Shown: positions 44,650 through 52,789, counted from the first letter of the stretch. The stretch: 64,000 nucleotides of DNA from VGWB01 sp964480945 (GCA_964480945.1 CAYZRX010000001.1:56643-120642); one strand, 5' to 3'. Numbers and translations are program-made. Notes: a model not told the origin generated them from the sequence alone.

Positions 44650-46404
44650 TCACTTCAAATCTCGAATCTTCAGCTGAGGGACAGTTTCTCCGGCAAACTC
44701 ACCCTCGTCGAGCGAGAAAGCGAGGTCGACGGTCTTTCTTCCGTTGCCAAGCTTCTCGATCAGGCCTCCGAGACTGAAGCCGATTGCGTCGAAGATTTGG
44801 CCGTTCGTCTTGACCTTAAACTTCAGGTGGTTCTTGCCGACGATCCTCGGCGCTCCATAGAGCTCGACGCCGCGCACGACGAACACGGGTCGCATGTTCC
44901 CGGGGCCGAACGGTGCAAATTGACCCAGCACCCGGACGAACTTTGGCGTAAGCTCGCTTAGCGAGATTTCGGTATCGATGCGAATCTCGGGGGTGAGAAG
45001 CTCCTCGGTCAGCAGTTCTTTGGCAACCACGTTGAATGCCTCTTTGAACTCGTCAAGTCGGTCGATCTCCACGGAGAGTCCTGCCGCATACTTATGCCCG
45101 CCGAACTGGACGAGCTTGTCCTCGCATCGCCTGAGCGCCTGGTAGATGTCGAAGCCGGCGACGCTGCGGGCGGAGCCTTTCGCCACGCCGTCGACGGTCG
45201 TCATCATAATCGTGGGGCGATAGTACCGCTCCACAAGCCTTGATGCGACGATGCCGATGACGCCCGGGTGCCACGTCTCCTGATGGAGGACGATCGCGCT
45301 CTCGTTCTCAACGTCCAGGTACTTTTCGACGATCTGCTGCGCCTCGAGAAAGGTGTCTTCGTCGATCTTCCGGCGGTTACGGTTCTCTTCCTCGAAGACC
45401 TGGGCGAGCTCCAGCGCTCGAGCGTAAGAGTCGCAGGTGAGCAGTTCGACCGCACGAGTGGCGTCCCCCAGTCTGCCGACGGCATTAATGCGCGGCGCGA
45501 GAACAAAGACGATTTTGCCCGTCGTGATGGATCCGACCTTCAGGCCCGACGTCTCGATCAGCGCGTGGACGCCGGGGCGCGGGTTGGAGTTCAGGAGCTC
45601 CAGGCCCAGCTTGACAAGGACCCGATTCTCCCCTGTCAACCGGACGATATCTGCCGTCGTTGCGAGAGTGACGAAGTCGAGGTATCGCGAGAGGAAGCTT
45701 TCCTCATCCCCATCGATCAACGGGCGAACCGACTCGTGACGGGAGAGCGCCTGCACGAACTTGAACGCAACGCCGCAGCCGCAGAGATGTTTGTATGGAT
45801 ACTTGCAGTCGGGAAGCAAAGGGTCCAGCACCGCCAGAGCATCGGGGACCGCGTCCCCCGGCTCATGATGGTCGCAAATGATCACCTCCATGCCGGAGCT
45901 GCGTGCAAGCTCCACCTGTTTGATTGCAGTAATGCCGCAATCGACCGCAACGAGCAGTCGGACGCCCAGCTGTCTGGCACGCTCGATGCCGGCCTCCGAA
46001 AGCCCGTATCCCTCCTTGACGCGATCGGGGATATGGTAGTGAACATCGGCGCCGAGATTCTTCAGGAACGTCCACAACAAGGCCGTGCCGTTCGTTCCGT
46101 CCACATCGTAGTCGCCATAGACCAGGATCCTCTCCTTCTTTGAGACGGCTCCGACAATTCTGTCGACGGCTTGCTCCATGCCGTGCATAAGAAACGGATC
46201 GTGGAGGTCTTTCAGGGTTGGCCGAAAGTACGCTCGTGCCGATTCAAACGTATCGATCCGACGCCGGACGAGTATCTCAGCAAGAACGATGGAGATGCCC
46301 AGCTCATCGCTCAGCTTCTTTGCCGCTTCCGGCGATGCCGGCGGGGAGGCTGCGGGGCTATCCGGATCTGTGAATGTCCACCGATATTCTCGGATTGGGG
46401 TCAT
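44650..46404 (-). CDS. recJ: Single-stranded-DNA exonuclease RecJ
   Basis: RecJ degrades single-stranded DNA 5' to 3' in repair and recombination. The 584 residues carry the DHH-family motifs VYGDYDVDGTNGTALL, VAVDCGITA, ICDHHEPGD, the DHHA1 domain with SARSVAGFDIYQAL and FGGHKYAAGLSV, and the OB-like end. I start at 46404 (MTPIREYRWTF); an ATG at 46425 with GAGGA before it is equally possible and would add seven residues. Upstream open frame runs into the RNase P RNA gene and is not coding. It lies downstream of rnpB on the same strand. Confidence 0.95.
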   Translation of the reverse strand: MTPIREYRWTFTDPDSPAASPPASPEAAKKLSDELGISIVLAEILVRRRIDTFESARAYFRPTLKDLHDPFLMHGMEQAVDRIVGAVSKKERILVYGDYDVDGTNGTALLWTFLKNLGADVHYHIPDRVKEGYGLSEAGIERARQLGVRLLVAVDCGITAIKQVELARSSGMEVIICDHHEPGDAVPDALAVLDPLLPDCKYPYKHLCGCGVAFKFVQALSRHESVRPLIDGDEESFLSRYLDFVTLATTADIVRLTGENRVLVKLGLELLNSNPRPGVHALIETSGLKVGSITTGKIVFVLAPRINAVGRLGDATRAVELLTCDSYARALELAQVFEEENRNRRKIDEDTFLEAQQIVEKYLDVENESAIVLHQETWHPGVIGIVASRLVERYYRPTIMMTTVDGVAKGSARSVAGFDIYQALRRCEDKLVQFGGHKYAAGLSVEIDRLDEFKEAFNVVAKELLTEELLTPEIRIDTEISLSELTPKFVRVLGQFAPFGPGNMRPVFVVRGVELYGAPRIVGKNHLKFKVKTNGQIFDAIGFSLGGLIEKLGNGRKTVDLAFSLDEGEFAGETVPQLKIRDLK

Positions 46405-46518
46405 GGAGGCTCGATGCTTACCCATCTTGGCGCCGTCCTCGGAACGCAGTTCACTGATCGATTCAGTGCCCCTGGTCCAAGCCGGTGATGGGGGATGTGG
46501 ATTGATAGAAGAAGCAGG

Positions 46519-46975
46519 CGTGATCGGTCGATAAGCCGAATTCTGTCTGATCCCGCCTCGACCGAAGTCAAGACGGGGCGAGGCAGCCATTTCTCTTAGC
46601 GACCTACCCATCCCGTTTCTCGCGAGAGAGTTGAGCGGGCAGCTCTTCCCCGCCAGAGGCGGGGGCGGGACTTATTTGGTCTTGCACCAGGCGGGGTTTG
46701 TCTTGTCCCGCTCTGGCTTTCGCCAAAGCGGAATCCCTTTCGGGACCTCCGACATTACTGCCGGAGCGGTGGTCTCTTACACCACCATTTCACCTTTCTC
46801 CCGTCACCTTCAGCGAAGGTGATGGGATGTGTGTTTTCTGTGACACTATCCGTTCCAGCGGGATCTGGCCCGTTGGACCCTTGGTTGACCCAAGGCGCCA
46901 CGCCCTATGGTGTTCGGACTTTCCTCCCCCCGTCCGCATGCGGCGGACGGGAAGCGGCTGCCTGACCGACCATAC
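46519..46975 (-). ncRNA. rnpB: RNase P RNA
   Basis: The minus strand carries the universal 5' core GAGGAAAGTCCGAACACC (plus 46909-46926), a middle core GGTGAAATGGTGGTGTAAGAG, the segment AAACCCCGCCTGGTGCAAG with CCAAATA, GGGTAGG, and the 3' core ACAGAATTCGGCTTATCG. Ends are set by the P1 pairing of GGTCGGTC near the 5' end with GACCGATC near the 3' end, giving about 457 nt, longer than the approximately 377-nt E. coli RNA. Extra length lies partly in hairpins at 46648-46664 (CCCCGCC/GGCGGGG) and 46708-46731. The RNA is the catalytic part of the tRNA 5'-processing enzyme. Ends are approximate. Confidence 0.95.
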
Positions 46976-47010
46976 CTGCGTTGATAAAAAAAACCTGAGA
47001 CAGCAAGGGA

Positions 47011-47427
47011 TCAGATCCGGATTCGCTTCCTGGAGTCGATCCCGAGATTCGCCAATTGGTCTGCTTCTTTGTTCTGTTCCCGACTAATATACTGAATCTC
47101 CATCTCAAATGGCGCTTTCGCCAACAGACGGTGTATCTTCACGAAGTAAGCTTTCAAGGTCTGATCCTTGACCTTATATTCCCCCTTCAGTTGGCGCACC
47201 AGAAGTTCGCTGTCGGAATGGACGATCAGGCGGGTACATTTCGTTTCCGGAGCGGCTTTCAGGCAAGCGAGCAGAGCCTTGTATTCTGCAACGTTGTTGG
47301 TCCCTTCGCCGATGTACCCATAGCCCCGATTGATTGTTCTTCCATGTTCATCTTTGAACAGGAACCCGATTCCGCTCTCTCCGGGGTTGCCCCTCGCGGC
47401 ACCATCAGTGAACGCGTGGACTGTCAT
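47011..47427 (-). CDS. Ribonuclease H family protein (type I)
   Basis: The 138 residues have the RNase HI fold with its acids: D8 in FTDGAARGNPGESGIG, E in NNVAEYKALLACL, D in IVHSDSELLVRQLKGEYKVKD, and the last in REQNKEADQLANLGID. It cleaves the RNA of RNA-DNA hybrids, although members without the basic protrusion, such as this, resemble the RnhA-like group of Gram-positive bacteria. It overlaps the zinc-ribbon gene by 4 bp, a frequent pairing. Confidence 0.92.
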   Translation of the reverse strand: MTVHAFTDGAARGNPGESGIGFLFKDEHGRTINRGYGYIGEGTNNVAEYKALLACLKAAPETKCTRLIVHSDSELLVRQLKGEYKVKDQTLKAYFVKIHRLLAKAPFEMEIQYISREQNKEADQLANLGIDSRKRIRI

Positions 47428-48155
47428 AGGGCGGAGGAGTAGCTCTCGACGATTTCATCGGACACGAGGAGGCGGCCGCAATTCTCGCAGGTCATGAGCC
47501 TGGAGTTCTTGCGCAATTCGACGGAGACTTGCGGCGGCACTCGCTTGAAGCATCCACCGCAGGCGTTGCGGCGAACCGCGACGACGGCTTTGCCGCCCAT
47601 CGCGTTTCTGATCCTCTCGTAGAGTCGAATATCAGTCTTCTCGATCCGGACAATGAGCTTTTCCCGCTCGTGCTTCAGCCTCAGTTCCTCGTCTTCGTGT
47701 TCCTTGTTAACGTGGTCAAGCTCCGCTCGACGGTCTTTGAGCTCCTTTTCGAGCTCCTCGAGCTCCGGCGCCATCGTCTCGAGATCGGACTTCCCGAGCG
47801 AGGCTTTTCCTTCGACCGTTTCCATCTCTTTCTCTAGTTCGTTGATGCGTACCTGGGCAGCGTCGATCTCTCTTGTGAGCGCGTCATACTGACGGTTTGT
47901 CTTGATCTGGAATTGCTGTTCCTTGTACTTTTCGATGTTTTGCCTGGCGGAGATGATCTCAAGGTCGATCTGTTCGCGTCGCATCAAAGATTGCTTTACC
48001 AGCTCCTCCAGTTGCTTGCGTTCTGCGATCTTCTTTTCAAGCCGCTCTTCGAGCTCTCTCACCTGGTGTGGAAGATCTCCTTTCAGCTCCTGAAGCTCGT
48101 CGAGGCTGGAGTCAACTCTCTGAAGACCGTACAGCAACCGTAATCTGTTTTCCAA
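47424..48155 (-). CDS. Coiled-coil protein with C4 zinc ribbon
   Basis: The 243-residue protein has a long heptad-rich coiled coil (about 10-175) and a C-terminal zinc ribbon with NACGGCFKRVPPQ and LMTCENCGRLLV, supplying four cysteines. It belongs to the C4-type zinc-ribbon (zf-RING_7) family, often encoded beside nif3 and RNase H as here. The function is not established; nucleic-acid binding is a family suggestion. It lies 13 bp after the nif3-like gene. Confidence 0.88.
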   Translation of the reverse strand: MENRLRLLYGLQRVDSSLDELQELKGDLPHQVRELEERLEKKIAERKQLEELVKQSLMRREQIDLEIISARQNIEKYKEQQFQIKTNRQYDALTREIDAAQVRINELEKEMETVEGKASLGKSDLETMAPELEELEKELKDRRAELDHVNKEHEDEELRLKHEREKLIVRIEKTDIRLYERIRNAMGGKAVVAVRRNACGGCFKRVPPQVSVELRKNSRLMTCENCGRLLVSDEIVESYSSAL

Positions 48156-48168
48156 ATAACCCTCCTTA

Positions 48169-49275
48169 CTATGAGCAGTGAGTCGGATTCGTTGAATGTT
48201 GAGAAACTATCACCCGGATCGCATTGCCCGAGCGCCGAATAGCATCGCGAAGCCGTCCTTCGATCGAAGGAAGGACGACATGCTCGGTCTCCCAATGGCC
48301 GGCATCGACGAGAGCGATGCGTCCTTTCGCGTCGTAAAAAGTGTGGTATCGGACGTCGGCTGTTACGAAGACATCGGCCTCGGCAGCCACCGCTTCCTCG
48401 AGCAGGTCCGAGCCGCTTCCTCCGCAGACAGCGACCCTCCGAATGCTCTGGCGAAGGTTCCCCACATATCGGGTTGCTTCCGCGTTTAACGCCTTCTTCA
48501 TCTTGGAGAGGAACGATCCCAAGGTCACTCGCTTCGTCAGCTCGCCGAGGGCTCCCATGCCGAAATTGGGATTCGGGTTCTCGAGCGTATAGACGTCGTA
48601 CGCCATTTCTTCGTACGGATGGACGGCCTTCGCAGCAGCCGTCACCGCTTGCACCTTCGCACGAGGGAGAATCATCTCGAGACGGACTTCATCGACGGCC
48701 TCGAGCCGCTGAGCTTCACCGAGAAAGGGCTTCGCTTCATCCGTCCCGCGAAACGTTCCCGTTCCCTTGATGCGAAACGAACAAGAGGTGTAGTTCCCGA
48801 TGACGCCGGCCCCGGCCTTTGCCATCGCGTGTGCGACCCTGTCAACATACGCTTCAGGCACGAAGACGGTAAGCTTGACGAGAGAATCCTTCAGCGGGGA
48901 GAGGAAGCGAATGTTCGTAAGACCCAGAGCCTTGGCGAGTGCAAAGCTTACCCCGTCACGTGCGAAGTCGAGGTTTGTGTGTGTGGAATAGAGGGCAATC
49001 CGATGTTCTGCGAGCGACAGGACCTTTTTCCCCACGGCATGGGAAGTTGTGATGGACGAGGGCGGCCGGAACAGCAGCGGATGATGGGAAATAATGAGAT
49101 CGACCCTCTTGGCAACGGCCTCGGCGATCACCTCGTCCGTGACGTCGAGCGCGACGAGGATCTTTCGGACGGGTTTTGAGCGATCCCCGACCTGCAGGCC
49201 GACATTGTCCCGTTCCCACGCTGTCCACCGTGGCGTCCAATCTTCAAAGAATCGTTCGATATCAGCGACGGTCAT
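48169..49275 (-). CDS. Nif3/DUF34 family dinuclear metal protein
   Basis: The 368 residues have the two Nif3 halves: WERDNVGLQVGD, LVALDVTDEVIAEAVAKRVDLIISHHPLLFRP, YSTHTNLDFARDGVSFALAKALGL, then a PII-like insert (about 130-235, with VFVPEAYVDRVAHAMAKAGAGVIGNYTSCSFR), and the C-terminal metal part VAVCGGSGSDLLEEAVAAEADVFVTADVRYH and DAGHWETEH. His pairs in ISHHP, THTN and GHWETE bind two metal ions. Often annotated GTP cyclohydrolase 1 type 2, but function is not settled. I start at 49275; the frame is open through the terminator upstream, which cannot be coding. Confidence 0.92.
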   Translation of the reverse strand: MTVADIERFFEDWTPRWTAWERDNVGLQVGDRSKPVRKILVALDVTDEVIAEAVAKRVDLIISHHPLLFRPPSSITTSHAVGKKVLSLAEHRIALYSTHTNLDFARDGVSFALAKALGLTNIRFLSPLKDSLVKLTVFVPEAYVDRVAHAMAKAGAGVIGNYTSCSFRIKGTGTFRGTDEAKPFLGEAQRLEAVDEVRLEMILPRAKVQAVTAAAKAVHPYEEMAYDVYTLENPNPNFGMGALGELTKRVTLGSFLSKMKKALNAEATRYVGNLRQSIRRVAVCGGSGSDLLEEAVAAEADVFVTADVRYHTFYDAKGRIALVDAGHWETEHVVLPSIEGRLRDAIRRSGNAIRVIVSQHSTNPTHCS

Positions 49276-49296
49276 TGAAGGATCGGGCCCTGTGTC

Positions 49297-49333
49297 AAAA
49301 AAAAGTGTCCCGCTTTTTGGGCGGGACACTTTT
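49297..49333 (-). terminator. Strong intrinsic terminator 21 bp before the nif3-like gene
   Basis: The stem is AAGTGTCCCGC (49303-49313) with GCGGGACACTT (49321-49331), loop of 7. On the minus strand it is followed by eight T. On the plus strand the T run is four bases, so it acts mainly leftward. Confidence 0.9.
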
Positions 49334-49460
49334 CGGTGGTCTCTTGTGTCGGAAACTTGTAATCGAGTTGTTTGGTCCTTGTCCTGATTGACATCGTTCA
49401 GAAGCCAAACCCTACATCGGACTGATTCCCTTGCACGCTCTCTTGAGAGACGCTGCGTTC
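49297..49460 (-). ncRNA. Structured leader or small RNA between a promoter and a terminator (class unknown)
   Basis: From the predicted start near 49460 to the terminator is about 160 nt. Within it a 5' GTCTCT can pair with a 3' AGAGAC, GTTTGG with CCAAAC, and CTCTC-AA-GAGAG can form a competing 5' hairpin. No open frame of note lies in it. I could not match it to a known riboswitch, 6S or SRP RNA. It is either an attenuator controlling the nif3-like gene or an independent small RNA. Confidence 0.5.
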
Positions 49461-49466
49461 ACGAAC

Positions 49467-49495
49467 AGTATAGAGAAATTTGGTCACAAAAGCAA
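49467..49495 (-). promoter_or_regulatory. Sigma70-like promoter upstream of the leader
   Basis: On the minus strand TTGCTT (49495-49490) and TATACT (49472-49467) are 17 bp apart. The same two hexamers and spacing occur at 50392-50420. Confidence 0.65.
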
Positions 49496-49604
49496 GCGAC
49501 GACTGAGCGGCAGGTCGCCGGTCCTTCATCGCCGGAGGAGACGTTGGCCCTCCGTCGGGCATCTGGAGCGTACGGCGGTTTCGTTCGTCCGCCGCGCCTG
49601 AGAC

Positions 49605-50315
49605 TCAATCTCGCTTACTTCCTTTTTGTGTCCCCGTTTCGTGGAAATCCGCTCTTTCGAAGCTGATGTCGCGGAGACGTTTGACTTCACCTTCGATCTT
49701 CTGGAAATTGTCTTCGAACATCGTCAGAAGATCCTTATCCTCCCGTGAAAGCTGCTGTCTTCGGATCAAATCGGAGCTGATCTTGATGGCCGCGAGCGGG
49801 TTGTTGAATTCATGGCAGACCGTCACGACCAGTTCGCGGATTGCCTCAGCCCGCTTCTCGGCAATGAGCATTCGTTTCTCCACCGCCTTGATCTGCTTGT
49901 GCATCCGTACCCGGTCGAGGACGTTGATGATCGTCCGCGGGAGGAGCGACTCGGCCAGGTCCTCTTTGATGAGGAAATCCTCGACCCCAAGTTTCATAGC
50001 CTCGATGGCGAGCTTGAAATCGCGGGTTGCAGTCACAAAGACAATGGGTATCTCCGAATTCATCTGGCTCAGTTGCAGGCAAAACTCCAGCCCGTTCGAG
50101 CCGGGGAAAACGTAGTCCGTTAAGATGAGGTCGAGATTCGCGTTCTGTTTGACCTCTTCGAGTGCGTCCTCCACGCTCTCTTTCCAGGTGAGCTTGAATT
50201 CGCGATTCTGGAATTGCTGGAGTTGTCGCTGTACGATCTTGGCGAAGCCGATGTCGTCATCGACGAGCAGAACCGTAATAGGTTTGGGATTCTTGGAAAA
50301 CGTAGGGGTGCTCAT
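49605..50315 (-). CDS. Response regulator fused to a histidine-kinase DHp domain without ATPase domain
   Basis: The 236 residues comprise a receiver domain (about 12-130; D19-D21 pocket, phosphoacceptor D67 in LILTDYVFPG, K117) and a helical pair with a kinase-type H-box, VVTVCHEFNNPLAAIKI, in which His168 is the phospho-site. The second DHp helix (about 195-222) follows and then the protein ends in a polar tail. A kinase would continue with N, G1 and G2 boxes of an ATP-binding domain; there are none. It may pass phosphate between D67 and H168 or take it from another kinase. I start at the ATG at 50315. It is divergent from the cheY-like gene. Confidence 0.88.
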   Translation of the reverse strand: MSTPTFSKNPKPITVLLVDDDIGFAKIVQRQLQQFQNREFKLTWKESVEDALEEVKQNANLDLILTDYVFPGSNGLEFCLQLSQMNSEIPIVFVTATRDFKLAIEAMKLGVEDFLIKEDLAESLLPRTIINVLDRVRMHKQIKAVEKRMLIAEKRAEAIRELVVTVCHEFNNPLAAIKISSDLIRRQQLSREDKDLLTMFEDNFQKIEGEVKRLRDISFERADFHETGTQKGSKRD

Positions 50316-50391
50316 TTCCTCTTCAAGGTAAGAGAAGTTTGAATTACTTGCAATTCTGGCAGACGGCCGCATCGGAGGGGAGTCGGAGTGG

Positions 50392-50420
50392 TTGCTTTTC
50401 TAGGGGAAATTCTCTATACT
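50392..50420 (+). promoter_or_regulatory. Sigma70-like promoter of the cheY-like/ntrC-like pair
   Basis: TTGCTT (50392-50397) and TATACT (50415-50420) with 17 bp between; predicted start about 67 bases before the ATG at 50494. Confidence 0.7.
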
Positions 50421-50493
50421 CCAGCGATTCGTATCGATGGGAAGCGGAGCGCGGATTGCCTACCAGTCAGCCGGCCGTCGAAGGAGAATTGCT

Positions 50494-50865
50494 ATGCCAG
50501 AAAAGAACAAAATTCTTGTGGTGGATGATGAAGATGCTTTGCGAACCGTCCTCAGTGCGGAGCTGGAGGGGGAAGGATACAAAGTCTCCTCCGCGGCGGA
50601 CGGAGCCGACGCAATCAATGTGCTGAAGTCTCAAACCTTCGATCTGATTCTCCTGGATATCAAGATGCCTAATGTCGACGGCTTCGAGGTACTGAAGTTT
50701 GTGAAGGAGAACCAGCCTGCCACCAAGGTCATCATGCTGACCGGCTTTGCTGATCTTAAGAACGCCATCGAGTCGAAGAAGCTTGGAGCGGAGGACTTCG
50801 TCAGTAAACCCTACGATCTTGTAGACCTACTCACAACCGTGGAACGCGTCCTCAGCGGCGTTTAG
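50494..50865 (+). CDS. Single-domain response regulator (CheY-like)
   Basis: The 123 residues form only a receiver domain: ILVVDDEDAL (D11/D12 pocket), phosphoacceptor D55 in LILLDIKMPNVDG, IMLTGFAD with the switch threonine, and FVSKPYD with the lysine. There is no output domain, so it acts through protein contacts or as a phosphate relay. AAGGAG precedes the ATG. It lies 24 bp before the NtrC-like gene, whose receiver is similar, suggesting a recent shared origin. Confidence 0.93.
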   Translation: MPEKNKILVVDDEDALRTVLSAELEGEGYKVSSAADGADAINVLKSQTFDLILLDIKMPNVDGFEVLKFVKENQPATKVIMLTGFADLKNAIESKKLGAEDFVSKPYDLVDLLTTVERVLSGV

Positions 50866-50889
50866 TCCTGCCAGTCCGGGGGAGACCAC

Positions 50890-52275
50890 ATGGCGAAAAA
50901 GTACCGCATCTTGGTTGTCGACGATGAGGAGTCGATTACCTTTCTTCTGAGGACAGAACTTGAAGAGCTCCCCGACTTCGATGTTGAAGTCGCCCTCAAC
51001 GGCACCGAAGCCATCAACCTCATCCAATCCAAGATTTACGACATCATCCTCCTCGACATCAAGATGCCGCGCCTCAGCGGCATCGACGTGCTGAAGTTCA
51101 TTACGGAGCACTCTCCCACCACGCAAGTCATCATGCTCACAAACGTGGTCGACTACAAAACGGCCATCGAGACCATCAAGCTGGGCGCGTACGACTTCAT
51201 CAGCAAGCCGTACGATCGGGAACAGTTGCTCGTCACGATCCGCCGCGCCGTCGACCGCCGCCAGCTCGTGATCGACAAAGAGGTGATGAAGCGCGAGTTG
51301 AACCGGATCAGCGGTCCGAGCGGGCTCATCGGTGAGAGCCCGTTGTTCCGGCAGGTGGTTGAAAACGCACGGAAAGTTGCCGCCAGTGAAGCCTTCGTAT
51401 TAATCCAGGGGGCGAGCGGGACCGGCAAAGAGTTGATCGCCCATATGATCCACAATGATAGCCCCCGCAGAGACCAGCCCTTCGTCGCGGTGAATTGCGC
51501 CTCGATCCCGGATCAGCTGCTCGAGAGTGAGCTCTTCGGCCATGAAAAGGGGGCATTCACGAATGCGTACTCGGCGAAACAAGGACTCGTGGAGGTCGCA
51601 AACGGCGGTACGCTCTTTCTGGATGAGGTCGGCGACATCAGTCAGCAGACGCAGGCGAAACTGCTCCGGTTCTTGGAGACCGGAGAGTTCCGGAGGGTGG
51701 GAGGGACCACGTCGATGAAGGTCGACGTGCGCGTTGTGTCGGCGACGAACAAAAACCTCCCGCAGGAGGTGCAAGCAGCAAGGTTTCGGGAGGACCTGCT
51801 CTACCGGCTCAATGTTGTCAGCATCAACTTGCCTACGCTCCGAGAACGGAAGGAAGATATCCCCCTCCTCGTTGACTATTTTCTCAAGCGCAAATCGAAG
51901 GCGAAAGCGAAAAAAGTGAGTCCCGAGGCCCTCGCTGTGTTGATGAGTTATGACTGGCCCGGCAATATTCGAGAACTGGAGCATGCCATTGAGGGAGGGA
52001 TCGTGCTGTGCCAAGGCGACCTCATCGAGCCCAGCGATCTCTGGATGAATCCTGCGCTTTCGAGCCAGGCGTCGGTTCCAGTTTCCCAAGGACGTACGGA
52101 CGGTCACGATCACCTTCTCTCTCTCGAGGATCTTGAGAAAATCCACATTGAAAAGGTCCTCAAGTTCAACAATTGGAACCGTGTGAAAAGCGCTCAGGTG
52201 CTCGGAATCACGCCAAAGACCCTCTACCTGAAGATCAAGAGGTATTGTATCAAGGTAGGGGGGAATTCCGACTAG
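50890..52275 (+). CDS. NtrC-type sigma54-dependent response regulator
   Basis: The 461 residues have a receiver domain (1-125; phosphoacceptor D56 in IILLDIKMP), an AAA+ domain (about 145-375) with Walker A GASGTGKE (174-181), the sigma54 contact loop GAFTNA (221-226) and Walker B TLFLDEVGD, and a C-terminal Fis-type helix-turn-helix (about 415-455; VKSAQVLGITPKTLYLKIKR). When phosphorylated it should activate sigma54 promoters by ATP hydrolysis. The usual GAFTGA has N instead of G at position five (GAFTNA), which occurs in some family members. No cognate kinase is next to it; the CheY-like and REC-DHp proteins are the nearest signal proteins. Confidence 0.96.
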   Translation: MAKKYRILVVDDEESITFLLRTELEELPDFDVEVALNGTEAINLIQSKIYDIILLDIKMPRLSGIDVLKFITEHSPTTQVIMLTNVVDYKTAIETIKLGAYDFISKPYDREQLLVTIRRAVDRRQLVIDKEVMKRELNRISGPSGLIGESPLFRQVVENARKVAASEAFVLIQGASGTGKELIAHMIHNDSPRRDQPFVAVNCASIPDQLLESELFGHEKGAFTNAYSAKQGLVEVANGGTLFLDEVGDISQQTQAKLLRFLETGEFRRVGGTTSMKVDVRVVSATNKNLPQEVQAARFREDLLYRLNVVSINLPTLRERKEDIPLLVDYFLKRKSKAKAKKVSPEALAVLMSYDWPGNIRELEHAIEGGIVLCQGDLIEPSDLWMNPALSSQASVPVSQGRTDGHDHLLSLEDLEKIHIEKVLKFNNWNRVKSAQVLGITPKTLYLKIKRYCIKVGGNSD

Positions 52276-52536
52276 CGCTGACGCACTCTCCTCCTGTCCA
52301 ATTCCCCTCAGAGATCTCATCACCATCCGCTCACCGATCAGCAAGCCTTCGTCCAAGGAGCCTTCACACGATCGCTCCGCCATCGTCCAGTCGTCAGAGA
52401 TTCTCAAATGAGGAGGATATCTTGAGGTGGAGCATCACTGCAACTCGCTCTGCCGATCCCCCAGGGGTTTTATCGCCCTCTGATTCTGGCTGCTTTCCGC
52501 TGCAGCCGATCGGGGTGAAAAAAAATTCTTCTGAGT
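52276..52536. other. Non-coding stretch after the NtrC-like gene
   Basis: No credible gene was seen. The only structure noted is a 6-bp stem GGCTGC (52488-52493) with GCAGCC (52502-52507) and, some bases later, a run of eight or nine A. No clear terminator for the NtrC-like gene is present. Confidence 0.4.
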
Positions 52537-52564
52537 GCAACCTTTTCTGACCGCTTGCGTCTAA
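52537..52564 (+). promoter_or_regulatory. ECF-sigma-type promoter
   Basis: GCAACC (52537-52542) followed by TTTT, and CGTCTAA (52558-52564) after a 15-bp spacer. The AAC-type -35 and CGTC-type -10 match the general layout of extracytoplasmic-function sigma promoters. Confidence 0.55.
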
Positions 52565-52569
52565 TCTAG

Positions 52570-52659
52570 TGGGAGCAGAAAAAGCTACCTCCTTCTTGAT
52601 GAGCCAGTCATCGGTCGCCAATGGTGGGACGACCGAGAAACTGGCTCTTCCTTTTTTTT
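52570..52659 (+). ncRNA. Candidate small RNA with anti-Shine-Dalgarno-like segment
   Basis: Starting about seven bases after the ECF-like -10 box, the unit runs about 90 nt. A 5' single-stranded part contains ACCTCCTT (52587-52594), the same octamer as the 16S rRNA 3' end. It is followed by a two-part stem (GAGCCAGT 52601-52608 with ACTGGCTC 52640-52647; TCGGTCG 52611-52617 with CGACCGA 52630-52636), then TTCC and eight T. The next gene has its own promoter after this terminator. No similarity to a known RNA family was recognised. Confidence 0.5.
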
Positions 52660-52686
52660 CTTGCCTTACTGCCGGTGAGACCTTCC

Positions 52687-52715
52687 TTGACTTTTGGGGC
52701 TTTAATGAGTATTTT
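52687..52715 (+). promoter_or_regulatory. Sigma70-like promoter of the glutaryl-CoA dehydrogenase-like gene
   Basis: TTGACT (52687-52692) and TATTTT (52710-52715) are 17 bp apart; the ATG is at 52790. Confidence 0.6.
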
Positions 52716-52789
52716 TTTCGACAAACACGATTCGTTCTCCGGCCGTTGCCAAAAGTAGACACTCCTTCTCCCCTCCAGAGGGACTTCCA

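Noticed and set aside
46405..46611. N-terminal extension of RecJ into the rnpB gene
   Set aside because: The sequence from 46519 is RNase P RNA; the extension has no protein similarity.
49297..49460. Resemblance of the leader to a SAM-I riboswitch (AAGAGAG, GGGA, CCGATG)
   Set aside because: The closing stem, kink-turn and GGCAACC core of SAM-I are not present; the match is a few short words.
49297..49460. Leader as 6S RNA
   Set aside because: I could not fold a long rod with a central bubble; left as class unknown.
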